Source: Candidatus Kapaibacterium sp. (lineage in GTDB: Bacteria; Bacteroidota; Ignavibacteria; Kapaibacteriales; Kapaibacteriaceae). Taken from it: a stretch of DNA of 53,571 nucleotides. Made by a program: the position numbers and the translations under genes. How positions within the stretch are numbered: position 1 is the stretch's first letter; every line of letters starts with the position of its first letter. Location of the stretch: the NCBI GenBank assembly GCA_030833725.1, contig JAURGP010000008.1, forward strand, positions 1 to 53,571. Reading direction: 5' to 3'. Below are positions 1-9,152 of this stretch, piece by piece. The notes below the pieces were generated by a model, which did no database searches, had not been told where the DNA came from, and worked only from the letters and a program-made list of their open reading frames with translations.

Positions 1-639
1 TGACGGTACACCTTCTGGTGCGGTGGTAAGGCGCTCGAGATGTGCAGTGATGTGCGCCGTGATATGCGCCGTGATATGCTTGGCAATCATATCAAACTCA
101 AGGTTGACGGCACTGCCAACAGATAGTGCGCTGATCGTAGTGCGCTGGAGTGTGTGGGGGATCACGGCAATCTTGAATCGATCTGCGGCGAGCTCAGCGA
201 TCGTAAGTGACACGCCTTCCATGCAGATGGAACCAACGGGAATCAGCCACTTGCCGAACGAGGCAGGGTATCTGCACCAGACTTCCCAACCATTGTCGTT
301 GTGAATGATCTCGTCGATCGTTCCGGTGGTATCCACGTGACCCTGGACCATGTGGCCTCCGAGCCGGTCCATCAATCGAACCGCTCTCTCAAGGTTTACG
401 CGGCTACCTTCATGAAGCGTTCCCAACGTGGTTTTCCGCAGCGTTTCGGCCACGGCAGTCACCGAAAACGTGGTCTCATCGTGATGCGTCACGGTCAGGC
501 AGCAGCCGTTCACCGCAATCGAGTCGTCCACGTGGACGTCGGTGGTGACATGCGGCGCCGCGATGGTAAAGTGGCGCCCGTCACCGTCGTGTACGGCACG
601 TATAATGGTGCCGACTTCTTCAATGAGTCCGGTAAACAT
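1..639 (-). CDS. ribE: Riboflavin synthase alpha subunit (3' end outside window)
   Basis: Riboflavin synthase dismutates two 6,7-dimethyl-8-ribityllumazine molecules to riboflavin in the cytoplasm. The frame runs open from ATG at 639 to the window edge (213 codons, no stop seen). It opens with the family signature MFTGLIEEVG. The second lumazine-binding repeat is visible (GHMVQGHVDTTG, then GVSLTI), followed by VNLEFDMIAKH near the C-terminus. The normal family length is about 200-220 residues, so only a short tail is missing. The C-terminal helix holds a run of HITA units from a 12-base tandem repeat (listed separately). It is the last gene of a minus-strand run with the hydrolase and lipoprotein upstream, 16 bases from the hydrolase stop. 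Identity is secure; the symbol follows common usage (ribE, ribC in some species). Confidence 0.93.
   Translation of the reverse strand, partial: MFTGLIEEVGTIIRAVHDGDGRHFTIAAPHVTTDVHVDDSIAVNGCCLTVTHHDETTFSVTAVAETLRKTTLGTLHEGSRVNLERAVRLMDRLGGHMVQGHVDTTGTIDEIIHNDNGWEVWCRYPASFGKWLIPVGSICMEGVSLTIAELAADRFKIAVIPHTLQRTTISALSVGSAVNLEFDMIAKHITAHITAHITAHLERLTTAPEGVPS
47..82 (-). repeat. 12-bp tandem repeat inside riboflavin synthase
   Basis: Three near-identical units of GTGATRTGCGCC on the plus strand (47-58, 59-70, 71-82, the last diverging at its end). On the coding strand they give the tetrapeptide HITA repeated in frame, placing histidine every fourth residue of the C-terminal helix. Length changes would stay in frame. 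Confidence 0.85.
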
Positions 640-655
640 CAGGAGAGCGTCGTAT

Positions 656-1501
656 CTACGATCCTCGCACAAAGGCGGAGATCAGATCGCGGTAGTTGGA
701 GATGCCTAAACCAGCTGGTACACCCTCGTGGCCAGCGCCCTCTACGCGGATGATCGTCTTTGGGTTCTTTGCTGCGCGATACAATGCTTCACCATGCACG
801 GCGAGAGGAACAAAGATGTCATCCTTGCCGTGAAACATCAACAGCTTAGTATCCACCTCAGCAATGCGATCGATGTTCCGATAACCATCACGCAGAAGGT
901 ATCCACCTGGGATGTTCAACACTGTTCCTGTCTGGACCAATGCCTCGCCACTGGCGAAGATCGATTCGGTGATCACCCCGGCAGATTTGTGTCGCGTAGC
1001 TGCCCACAGGGCCGGTACGCCACCCAAGGAAAAACCATAATGCACAATCTGTGTGGTATCCACATCCGTGCGCTCACGCACGTAGTTCAGAGCTGCTAGG
1101 GCATCGGCCTTCAGCGACTCCTCGTCGGTGCTCTTGCCGGTGCTCATGCCATAGCCCCGATAGTCGTAGATGAACACATCGAAGCCACACTGATAGAGGT
1201 ACTCTACACGTGGCCAGTAGTACTGGAGGTGGTCGTAGTTGCCATGGTGGTACACGATCACCGGATGCGGCTCCACGCGCAGAGAGTCGGGCTGACGGCA
1301 GTAATATCCGTGGAGTGTCTCGCTGCCAGATGTCAGAAGAACGGCTTCTCGGTATTCAACCGCGATGACGTCCGTCGAGAGATCATAGGCTTCAAGGACT
1401 TGCGAGTTAAAGAGGAAACCGTCGAGAGAACAGGAGCCAAGCAAGAGGGCAATCGCCACAAGGGCAGGCCAGAGAGTACGCGGTAGAAGTGTTACAGCCA
1501 C
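656..1501 (-). CDS. Lipoprotein alpha/beta hydrolase
   Basis: A predicted serine hydrolase of the alpha/beta fold, anchored to the envelope as a lipoprotein; substrate unknown. The 281-residue protein has an N-terminal hydrophobic stretch ending in the lipobox LLGSC (Cys about residue 24). The nucleophile elbow GFSLGG puts the catalytic Ser near residue 158. The acid is probably in GKDDIF, and the His in GAGHEG near the C-terminus. An oxyanion-type HHGNYDH motif lies near residue 85. The start is GTG at 1501, chosen because a strong GGAGG lies about 8 bases upstream. It overlaps the preceding lipoprotein gene by 10 bases, so the two are probably translated together, with ribE downstream. The BEM46/ABHD13-like or dienelactone hydrolase-like families are the nearest guesses. 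Confidence 0.8.
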   Translation of the reverse strand: MAVTLLPRTLWPALVAIALLLGSCSLDGFLFNSQVLEAYDLSTDVIAVEYREAVLLTSGSETLHGYYCRQPDSLRVEPHPVIVYHHGNYDHLQYYWPRVEYLYQCGFDVFIYDYRGYGMSTGKSTDEESLKADALAALNYVRERTDVDTTQIVHYGFSLGGVPALWAATRHKSAGVITESIFASGEALVQTGTVLNIPGGYLLRDGYRNIDRIAEVDTKLLMFHGKDDIFVPLAVHGEALYRAAKNPKTIIRVEGAGHEGVPAGLGISNYRDLISAFVRGS

Positions 1502-2142
1502 AGGACACCTCCAATGAAGACGCCAAATGAACCATGACCCCTGATCGAGGATTCTCCTTCAACAATGCCTGCCATGGTATTCACGTTCGCTGCCTGCCAG
1601 ATCAACTCACCTTGCAGTGAGAACTTGTCACTCACGGGGATCTGCGTGCCGACCATCGGGCTAAATAATAGCGAGGTCACGTCGACCGGACCCAGCGCCT
1701 GCCATGTGGCATGCGTGCCGGCATAGACCAGTGATTGCGGAGCGATCTCCCAACTGGCCGTAACCTGCATATCCGGGTAGAGCCGCACGTTCTGTAGCTT
1801 GACCATATCCGAAAACGCAATCACCCGGCCAGAGACGGTGATCTCGGGGGTAACACCATCCTGATGGAGGGCACGCACGCTGGCGCCGGCGTCCAGACCC
1901 AGCACACCAAAGGCGGCCATCAGCAAGTGTACGTTACCGTGGTAGGTGAGGTCGTCGGTAACGCCGTAGGCGCCACCGGCCGTGAGATAGGGCACAAAGC
2001 CAATAGGCGATTTTGTGGGAACGATTGGTCCGCCAATAGAGGCGGTGGCCATCATCTGATCCTTTTTGAGGACGCGCACAGGTGCACCCATGCTGCAGGA
2101 GGACAGAAGCACCACGACGATCGTAAGTGCTCCGATCATCAT
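1492..2142 (-). CDS. Envelope lipoprotein of unknown function, possible beta-barrel
   Basis: No specific family recognised. From ATG at 2142 the protein has a short hydrophobic signal ending in the lipobox LLSSC, then about 190 residues rich in alternating beta-strand patterns. It finishes GVFIGGVLWL, with an aromatic residue near the C-terminus as in outer-membrane barrels. A longer frame opens at 2229 but would put 29 non-hydrophobic residues before the signal, so the inner ATG is preferred. It is the first gene of the minus-strand run to the hydrolase and ribE, and is divergent from the nuclease gene at 2219. An outer-membrane or periplasmic location is inferred from the lipobox and composition. 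Confidence 0.65.
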   Translation of the reverse strand: MMIGALTIVVVLLSSCSMGAPVRVLKKDQMMATASIGGPIVPTKSPIGFVPYLTAGGAYGVTDDLTYHGNVHLLMAAFGVLGLDAGASVRALHQDGVTPEITVSGRVIAFSDMVKLQNVRLYPDMQVTASWEIAPQSLVYAGTHATWQALGPVDVTSLLFSPMVGTQIPVSDKFSLQGELIWQAANVNTMAGIVEGESSIRGHGSFGVFIGGVLWL

Positions 2143-2218
2143 TGGTCCTGCGATACGCCCGCTGATAGGACCGATGAGACGAGTATTTGGTAGTTTTTGC
2201 ACCGACGAATATAACCCT

Positions 2219-5122
2219 ATGCACATCATTTCAAATCATAACAGCTCTGCAGCCGACGTCCTCGCTGCGTGTGTCCAGCAGCGATCGATCGATGATGTGG
2301 TACGCATGGTACCGTGGCGGTGTACCATCATCGTTCCGACATCAACGTACCGACGTGCCATCGTTCGGTCGTGGGCAAAGCTGCGTCCCGGTGAGGTGAT
2401 GCCCGACGTGCTCACGATGCACCGTTATGTCCTCCGCTCGGCACGCACATCGCTACCGATGGCCACGGATGCCGAGGCGCAAGCCGTGTTGGATCGTGCG
2501 CTCCAGGATGCCAACGAGCGATTTCGTCCACCGGGGTTGACCATCCAGAATCTACTGCGCTGGAAGCAGGAGCTGCTTTCGCCGCAAGCACTGGTTGGTG
2601 TGCAACATCCAGATGCTGATCAGCTGCATCGCATTGCACGAATCTGGGCCGCCTACGAGGCACGGATGCAGGGTGTGGCGTTGGATCGCGGAGATCTCGG
2701 TGCTGGCGAGATTCCTGTCGACGATCAACCGATACTCGTGCTGGCAACGCACGGCTTGTCAGCAGCGGACGAACAGATGTTGTTGTCGCTCGCCGAGCGA
2801 GGTGCTACGATTGCCATTCAGTTTGTGTCCGCCACATTGTCGCAGAGAGACCGCAGCTTGGAGGTAGCGCAACGTCTCACGGCGCGGGGGTGGCATCCCA
2901 TCGACGACGATACTTCCGAGCACCTCCGTCCATCCCATCCGGTTCATCTCTGGACGGCGCCTACGCCGCGGGATGAAGTGCGGACGATCATTGGCGCTGT
3001 GAAGGTCTTAGCAGCATCCGGAACTCCACTTGATTCCATCGCGATCGTCCTGCCTTCGAGCTCTGTGTACACCACGCTCCTCGAGACGGAAGCCGAACAA
3101 GCAGGTTTGCCATTGAACATCGACGTGCTGACGCCGCTTGCCGCAGCACCGGACACAGCAGCCATTTACGCAGCCTGTCGTGTGGTCATCGACCAGTGGG
3201 ATCGCTCCGACATTGCACGCCTAGCCCACGTCTGTCCCATCGTGGATGGTGTGGACATTTCCATGTTGCCGAGTGCGGCAACGCAGTATCGTATTGATGG
3301 TGGGCAGGGGGCTCACTTCTGGCGCGACCGCCTGCAGCGCCGAGTGGCAATGCTTGAGACTCTCGAGAGTGCCGACAGCCCTGATACCGATGCCATTCGC
3401 GCCGAGCGGATGCGGGCTCTGGCGGCTCTGCGCGCCGTGCAGAAGTTGTCGGGGCTGCTCTCTGTACCAGATCGGTTGATGAAGGCCTCTGATGTCGTTC
3501 GCTACATCGGGGAAGTCGCCGTACACCTCGGTATCCAACTCCGCGATGACGTCCGTGAAACCCTCCTTGCGTTCACCACATTCTGTGATCGACACGAGGC
3601 TGCTCCAGCCCCGTTCCACGAGCAGTTGAGCCGCTGGTGGTTGTTTGTCCAGGCTGAGCAGCGCGTGGTGCACCCGGCACGTCCCGACGGCGTTGCCGTG
3701 ATTACTGCGGCGGATGCGCGACTGCGTGCGTGGGATGTGGTGTTTGCCCCTGGTTTCATCCACGGGATCCGACCTCGACAGAATAACGATCTCGTCGACG
3801 TCGAGGTGTTAGGGGCTCTGCAGCGTGTGCGCGACGATGAAGATGTCTCGGATATCCTCCGGTCAGCACGCAGCATTGTAGCGATGTCACGCCCAATGAC
3901 GGTGGACGACGATGACGCCCTGGCCTCGGTGTACTGGGAGATGATGGATGAAGCCCGGGTAGGAAACCCCACTTCACATGATCCTCACCACGTTGTTCGC
4001 GTGCTTGCCGACGTTCAATCGCAGCGGATGCTGTTGCACCGTGGAGAGCTTCAGGCCTACCAATCTGGAGCGGGCTATCACCGTGAGCTGGTACAGAAGG
4101 GCCTCCAGCCGGATCAGCTCGAGAGCAGTGCTCGCGAGCGGCTGCTGGACGTCTGTGCGCGTCCGCTTAGCCCCTCGCGGATTGATCTGGCTGCCTCCTG
4201 CGGATATCGTTACTATGCCGAACAGATTCTGCGCGCTCAGTTTCCAGAGCTGATCGATGACATGCTGACAAGTATGGAGCGCGGTACGCTCATGCATGCC
4301 GTTGCACATCGATTGTTCAGCAGTCTGCAAACCTCACCGCTGCCGGAGGATTCCTGGACGATCCAGGACATCCGTGCGGCGATGGTAGATCTTCGCTCCT
4401 GCACGATGGATGCACTCGTGCAGAAGTGTGTGGAGATCTTTCACGAAGAGCGGCTTCGGTTCCCGGATGAATACCTGTACCGAGAGGCTGAGGATCAAGC
4501 GTTTCTAGACTACAACGAGCGCCCGGGTATTCTACGCCGATGGTTGCAGCTCGAGTACGACCTCGTTCATAACCACGAGCAGGACAGCACCCCCTTCTAT
4601 CCCATCGCCTTTGAAGTGTCTATTGAGGACGATGTCGTGCTTGCCGATGGCCGAACGGAGCGAGTGCGACTGCGAATCGACCGGGTGGATGCCCGAGTGA
4701 TTGCACAAGGTGGCAGTGATACGGTCGAAGTGCGCGTTGTGGACTACAAGACGTCTACCGAGCCGGTGGGTATGGAGATGCGTGAGGGACGCGTCTCGCA
4801 GATGCCGATCTACATGATCGCACTGGAACAGTGGTTTGCGCGTCATGACCTTGCCGTGCAGGTTGTTGAGGCGTCGTACCATGTGTTTGGCAGGTCCGTG
4901 CTGTCGTCCAAGGGACCCAAAGCCGTGCGAGCCGTGACCACCGATGAGAGTCAGCTGACGAAGCGATCGTATCCTGTGCTACAAAGCGATGTTGCGCCTT
5001 TGGTCACGCAAGGGATCGACACCATTCGGGAGCACCGGTTTGGCGTAGCTCCATCGGCGAAGGCCTGCAACACCTGTCGGATGCACGAGCTGTGTCGTGT
5101 TGACGACTGGGGCCACGTATAA
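2219..5122 (+). CDS. AddB-like PD-(D/E)XK nuclease with predicted iron-sulfur cluster
   Basis: Resembles the AddB/RexB half of AddAB recombination nucleases, which process double-strand DNA ends. The roughly 967-residue protein ends in a RecB-type nuclease domain: GTLMHAVAHR, then RIDRVD and the active-site VVDYKTS. Cysteines in AASCGYRYY and, about 280 residues later, CNTCRMHELC match the AddB pattern of one Cys before and three after the nuclease core, which hold a 4Fe-4S cluster. The N-terminal part begins with a TIIVPTSTYRRA-like strand but shows no Walker A motif, so it is probably a non-ATPase helicase-like scaffold. ATG at 2219 is preferred over in-frame upstream starts lying inside the divergent gene. 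No AddA/UvrD-type helicase is in the window. The Lon-like gene follows after 22 bases. Confidence 0.8.
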   Translation: MHIISNHNSSAADVLAACVQQRSIDDVVRMVPWRCTIIVPTSTYRRAIVRSWAKLRPGEVMPDVLTMHRYVLRSARTSLPMATDAEAQAVLDRALQDANERFRPPGLTIQNLLRWKQELLSPQALVGVQHPDADQLHRIARIWAAYEARMQGVALDRGDLGAGEIPVDDQPILVLATHGLSAADEQMLLSLAERGATIAIQFVSATLSQRDRSLEVAQRLTARGWHPIDDDTSEHLRPSHPVHLWTAPTPRDEVRTIIGAVKVLAASGTPLDSIAIVLPSSSVYTTLLETEAEQAGLPLNIDVLTPLAAAPDTAAIYAACRVVIDQWDRSDIARLAHVCPIVDGVDISMLPSAATQYRIDGGQGAHFWRDRLQRRVAMLETLESADSPDTDAIRAERMRALAALRAVQKLSGLLSVPDRLMKASDVVRYIGEVAVHLGIQLRDDVRETLLAFTTFCDRHEAAPAPFHEQLSRWWLFVQAEQRVVHPARPDGVAVITAADARLRAWDVVFAPGFIHGIRPRQNNDLVDVEVLGALQRVRDDEDVSDILRSARSIVAMSRPMTVDDDDALASVYWEMMDEARVGNPTSHDPHHVVRVLADVQSQRMLLHRGELQAYQSGAGYHRELVQKGLQPDQLESSARERLLDVCARPLSPSRIDLAASCGYRYYAEQILRAQFPELIDDMLTSMERGTLMHAVAHRLFSSLQTSPLPEDSWTIQDIRAAMVDLRSCTMDALVQKCVEIFHEERLRFPDEYLYREAEDQAFLDYNERPGILRRWLQLEYDLVHNHEQDSTPFYPIAFEVSIEDDVVLADGRTERVRLRIDRVDARVIAQGGSDTVEVRVVDYKTSTEPVGMEMREGRVSQMPIYMIALEQWFARHDLAVQVVEASYHVFGRSVLSSKGPKAVRAVTTDESQLTKRSYPVLQSDVAPLVTQGIDTIREHRFGVAPSAKACNTCRMHELCRVDDWGHV

Positions 5123-5144
5123 CCATCAATCACACCAGAGCAGT

Positions 5145-7589
5145 ATGAGCAAGCGACAACCGCCGAGAACACCTTCGATCCATCCACTTCCAGCATCCAA
5201 ACTGAAGTGGGTCTGCCCGCCATCGGCGCTTCCCTTCAAGAGTACCAAGGAATTGAAGCCACTTACCAAGATTGTTGGTCAGGATCGGGCGATCGAAGCA
5301 CTGCGCTTAGGGGCACGCATTCGCTCGCAAGGGTATAACATCTGGGCTTCAGGTGTGGTAGGAACCGGTCGGATGACTACCATCCGTAAGATCCTCGATG
5401 AGGTGAAGCACGATACGCCGGTACTTCACGACTTTGCCTACGTCCACAACTTTGCCAGCCCGGATCGTCCGGTTCTGCTAAGGTTTGCCGCTGGCGAGGG
5501 GCGCGTGTTCCGCAGGATGATGGAGGATGCCTTGGCCGTGCTGCAGCGACGCATCCCATCACTCTTCGAGGAGACACAGTTCCAGACGGAGCGCACCGCG
5601 ATCATCACCCGATTCCAGGCTCAAGAGGACGCACTCCTGAAGGAGTTCGACAGTAAGCTCCGTCCCGAGGGACTCACACTGGGGCAGGTGCAGGAGGAAG
5701 ATGGGGCCACGCACGCTGAAATCTTCCCGATCGTGAACAACGAGCCCATGACCATGGACGAGGTGGCCGAAGCGCATGGGAAGGGGACCATCAGCGATGC
5801 GGAGTTTCAACGTATTCAGCTCTCCTACACCAAGCATCGCGACCAACTCACCGAGCTGGGTGGACGATCGATTCGTATTGCCGCCTCGTTCCGAAAGGAA
5901 CTGTCGAAGTACGATCAGGCCGCTGTGGGCACCTTGATTGAGTCGGTGTTTGCAGACGTGCGGGCCAGCTTTCAACGGGATCGCGTTGCGACGTACCTCG
6001 CCGGTATTCAGCAGCATCTGCTGGACCACCTTGAGGAGTTCGTCAAGCTCCAGGCTGCCCGCCTAGCGGGCGCTCCCGATGATAAGATCGACGAAGCGCA
6101 GGACCTGCTCACCGAAAAGTACCGCGTGAATCTGCTGGTGGACAGTTACGCTACGAAGGTGGCACCCGTGATTGTCGAGACATCGCCAACGTATTCATCG
6201 CTGTTCGGGACCATCGAGCGGAGGATCGATGCCCGTGGCTATGCCGTGAGTGATTTCTCGCAGATCCGTGCTGGAAGTTTGCTGCGGGCAGATGGCGGCT
6301 TCGTGGTGATGAATGCCATGGATGTCCTCTCGGACGAGCACCTATGGACGGCACTTAAGAGAGTACTCCTGTACGGTCATCTGGAGATGCAGTCACCGGA
6401 GTCGCAGTTCCAGCTTAATACGCTCAAGCCAGATACCATCAACGTGAACGTCAAGGTGATCCTCCTTGGCGATCCGGCGATCTACCACGCCTTGTGGGAG
6501 GCCGATGAGGACTTTCACAAAATGTTCAAGATTCATGCCGAGTTCGAGGGCGACATTCACCGAACGGCACAGATGATGAAGCACTACGCTCAGTTCTTCG
6601 CGCGCCTAGCCGAAGAAGAGCAGTTGTTGCACTGCGACCGGTCTGGCGCAGCGGCGCTGATCGAATGGGCCGTGGCCTACACCAGCCGCCAGGAGAAGAT
6701 CACCTTGCAGTTCAGCTATGTGGCCGACGTCCTTCGCGAGGCGGAGCATTTCGCGCGCCAGGCTGGTGCCAACGTGATCTCCCGCACCCATGTGCGCCAC
6801 GCACTGGACCAACGTCGCTGGCGTAGCAATGCTACCGATCTGCGTCTGCGCGAGGAAATCAAGAGTGGATCGCTGCTGATCGATGTGATCGGTGCACGCG
6901 TTGGCCAGGTGAATGGCCTTACGGTATATCAGGCGGGTATTGTCGGCTACGGCAAACCCTCGCGCATTACCGCAACGGTGAGTGCCGGGAGTAGGGGGAT
7001 CATCAACATCGAGCGCGAGGTGGATCTCTCTGGCCCAATTCACTCCAAGGGCGTGCTGATCCTTTCCGGTCTGCTGCGGTCGTTGTTCTCGCGGTCGCAG
7101 CCAATGTCGTTTACGGCCTCGGTCGCCTTTGAACAGTCCTACGGAGGAGTGGATGGCGATAGTGCCAGTGCGGCCGAAATGATTGCCCTCCTGTCGGCCA
7201 TCAGCAACGTACCGATCCGACAGGACATCGCCATTACCGGGTCGATCAACCAGAAGGGCGACATCCAGCCCGTTGGCGGTATCAACGAGAAGATCATCGG
7301 CTTCTTTGAGGTGTGCGAAGACCGCGGATTGACGGGCCAGCAGGGCGTGATCATTCCTGCGCAGAACGTCAACGACCTGATGTTGCGGGACGATGTGATC
7401 GCAGCGGTACGAAAGAAGAAGTTCGCCGTGTACCCCATTACACGTCTGGAGCAGGCGGTAGCACTGCTGACGGGTATGGCGGCAGGAGAGAGTCTCGCCG
7501 ACGGACAGTTTGCCGAGGGTACGCTCTTTGGCAAGGTGCAGACCAACCTCGATGTCCTGCACGAGGCTTCACGCTTGCGAACGCTGTAA
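5145..7589 (+). CDS. Lon-like protease with AAA_32-type ATPase half
   Basis: A member of the AAA_32/Lon_C family (YcbZ-like), which pairs an AAA-type region with a C-terminal Lon serine protease. The protein is about 815 residues from ATG 5145. The N-terminus shows the family signature (ELKPLTKIVGQDRAIEALRL). The protease domain has GDSASAAEM with the expected catalytic Ser, and PVGGINEK with the catalytic Lys. The Walker A-like loop reads GVVGTGR, with Arg where Lys is usual, and the region around GGFVVMNAMDVL lacks an obvious Walker B Asp-Glu, so ATP hydrolysis is doubtful. A coiled-coil-like segment spans about residues 120-280. It lies 22 bases after the nuclease gene, in a probable operon. 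Target proteins are unknown. Confidence 0.85.
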   Translation: MSKRQPPRTPSIHPLPASKLKWVCPPSALPFKSTKELKPLTKIVGQDRAIEALRLGARIRSQGYNIWASGVVGTGRMTTIRKILDEVKHDTPVLHDFAYVHNFASPDRPVLLRFAAGEGRVFRRMMEDALAVLQRRIPSLFEETQFQTERTAIITRFQAQEDALLKEFDSKLRPEGLTLGQVQEEDGATHAEIFPIVNNEPMTMDEVAEAHGKGTISDAEFQRIQLSYTKHRDQLTELGGRSIRIAASFRKELSKYDQAAVGTLIESVFADVRASFQRDRVATYLAGIQQHLLDHLEEFVKLQAARLAGAPDDKIDEAQDLLTEKYRVNLLVDSYATKVAPVIVETSPTYSSLFGTIERRIDARGYAVSDFSQIRAGSLLRADGGFVVMNAMDVLSDEHLWTALKRVLLYGHLEMQSPESQFQLNTLKPDTINVNVKVILLGDPAIYHALWEADEDFHKMFKIHAEFEGDIHRTAQMMKHYAQFFARLAEEEQLLHCDRSGAAALIEWAVAYTSRQEKITLQFSYVADVLREAEHFARQAGANVISRTHVRHALDQRRWRSNATDLRLREEIKSGSLLIDVIGARVGQVNGLTVYQAGIVGYGKPSRITATVSAGSRGIINIEREVDLSGPIHSKGVLILSGLLRSLFSRSQPMSFTASVAFEQSYGGVDGDSASAAEMIALLSAISNVPIRQDIAITGSINQKGDIQPVGGINEKIIGFFEVCEDRGLTGQQGVIIPAQNVNDLMLRDDVIAAVRKKKFAVYPITRLEQAVALLTGMAAGESLADGQFAEGTLFGKVQTNLDVLHEASRLRTL

Positions 7590-7604
7590 CTGTCGACAAC
7601 AGTT
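7588..7604. terminator. Weak hairpin between convergent genes
   Basis: AACTGT and ACAGTT form a perfect 6-bp stem around a 5-base loop. It sits in the 18 bases between the Lon-like and purH stop codons and overlaps the Lon-like stop. There is no T-run, so a terminator role is tentative. Confidence 0.3.
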
Positions 7605-7607
7605 CGA

Positions 7608-9152
7608 CTAGTGCCGGAAGTGCCGCATTCCCGTGAACATCATCGCGATGCCGTGCTCGTCCGCCGCAGCAACCACTTCGGCGTCGCGTACACTGCCCCC
7701 GGGTTGGATCACGCATGTAGCACCGGCTTCGGCTGCCTGCAGGAGTCCGTCGGCAAAGGGGAAGAAGGCGTCCGAAGCAACGGCGCAGCCGGCAAGGTCC
7801 AAACCGGCATCCTGAGCTTTACGCACAGCGATGCGAGCCGAGTCCACGCGACTCATCTGCCCGGCACCAATGCCTAACGTGCGGTTGGCTCGGGCGTAGA
7901 CAATGGCATTGCTCTTGACGTGCTTGGCTACGGTCCAGGCAAACATCATCGACTGCAGTTCCTCTTGGGTAGGCGTGCGTTTCGTCACCACCACGGGCTC
8001 GCCGTGCATGAGCGCATCGTCACCCGATTGCACCAGAAAGCCCCCTGCCACCGAACGCACATCCAGTGACGACTGCGCACGATAGCGATCGGTATCGAGA
8101 CGGATTAAGCGACGATCCTTCTTCTTCTGCAACCGCTGTAGAGCTTCCTCCGTGTAGGACGGTGCGATGATCACCTCGGTGAAGATGCTGTGAATCAGAT
8201 CGGCGAAGGTCAGGTCGATCTCGCGATTCACACATACGATGCCACCAAAGGGGCTTACGGTGTCGGTAGCAAAGGCCCGCTCCCACGCTTCGATGAGGGA
8301 CTCGCCACTACCTACACCACACGGATTGTTATGCTTGACGATCGTCACCGTTGGCTGGCTAAACTCCGCCGTGAGCGCTGTGGCTGCGTTAATGTCCAGG
8401 ATGTTGTTGAACGACAGTTCTTTTCCATGCAGAGGCTGAAAGATCTGCGTGAAACTGCCATAGAGCGCTGCCTGCTGGTGGGGGTTCTCCCCGTACCGCA
8501 GTGATTGATCGAGGCGCAGTGGTAGAGCTGTTTCAACGGGAAGCGTACCACGTCCCTGATCAAGTCGGTTGCTGAAGTACGCTGCAATCCGTGCATCATA
8601 CTGAGCTGTGTGAGCATACGCTTCATAAGCCAGACGCTCTCGCAGATCCATCGGGACGGTGGTCCCCGAGCGGATATAGTCCAAGATGGTATCGTAGTTC
8701 TGCGGGTTCACGACGATCAAGGTGTGGGCGTGGTTCTTTGCCGCTGCGCGCACCATGGCTGGACCGCCGATGTCGATGTTCTCAATCACGTCGTGGTGTT
8801 CTGCCAAAGGGTTGGCTACGGTATTCTCGAAGGGATAGAGGTTGATCACCGCCAGATCGATCGACGAGATACCGTGCTCCTGCATCTGCGCAACGTGAGC
8901 TGGATTATCCAGCTGAGCAAGCAATCCACCGTGAATCTTTGGATGGAGTGTCTTGACCCGCCCGTCCATGACCTCGGGGAAGCCTGTCACGTCCGAGACC
9001 TTTGTCACAGGAATGCCGGCAGCAGCAAGTGCTGCTGCGGTCCCACCCGTAGAGATGATGGAGACACCCGCTTGGTGAAGGGCTGCGGCGAGATCCGTGA
9101 TACCGGTTTTGTCGGAAACGGAGAGGAGAGCGGTGGTGATCTTCTGGTTCAT
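7608..9152 (-). CDS. purH: Bifunctional AICAR transformylase / IMP cyclohydrolase
   Basis: Catalyses the last two steps of IMP synthesis: formylation of AICAR, then ring closure. Full length at 514 residues. The N-terminal methylglyoxal synthase-like cyclohydrolase domain opens [10 protein letters not shown] with [10 protein letters not shown] and [17 protein letters not shown]. The transformylase domain contains the KHNNPCG motif with the catalytic Lys-His pair, and ends with [10 protein letters not shown]. The ATG overlaps the folC stop in an ATGA junction (9149-9152), so the two are translationally coupled. That links purine synthesis to the folate cofactor that supplies its formyl groups. 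Confidence 0.97.
   Translation of the reverse strand: MNQKITTALLSVSDKTGITDLAAALHQAGVSIISTGGTAAALAAAGIPVTKVSDVTGFPEVMDGRVKTLHPKIHGGLLAQLDNPAHVAQMQEHGISSIDLAVINLYPFENTVANPLAEHHDVIENIDIGGPAMVRAAAKNHAHTLIVVNPQNYDTILDYIRSGTTVPMDLRERLAYEAYAHTAQYDARIAAYFSNRLDQGRGTLPVETALPLRLDQSLRYGENPHQQAALYGSFTQIFQPLHGKELSFNNILDINAATALTAEFSQPTVTIVKHNNPCGVGSGESLIEAWERAFATDTVSPFGGIVCVNREIDLTFADLIHSIFTEVIIAPSYTEEALQRLQKKKDRRLIRLDTDRYRAQSSLDVRSVAGGFLVQSGDDALMHGEPVVVTKRTPTQEELQSMMFAWTVAKHVKSNAIVYARANRTLGIGAGQMSRVDSARIAVRKAQDAGLDLAGCAVASDAFFPFADGLLQAAEAGATCVIQPGGSVRDAEVVAAADEHGIAMMFTGMRHFRH

Noticed and set aside
2143-2229. Longer start of the minus-strand lipoprotein
   Set aside because: It would put 29 polar residues in front of a lipoprotein signal and overlaps the start region of the divergent nuclease gene.
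6606-7562. Antisense frame of about 318 codons opposite the Lon-like protease
   Set aside because: Shadow of conserved coding sequence; no signal or domain.
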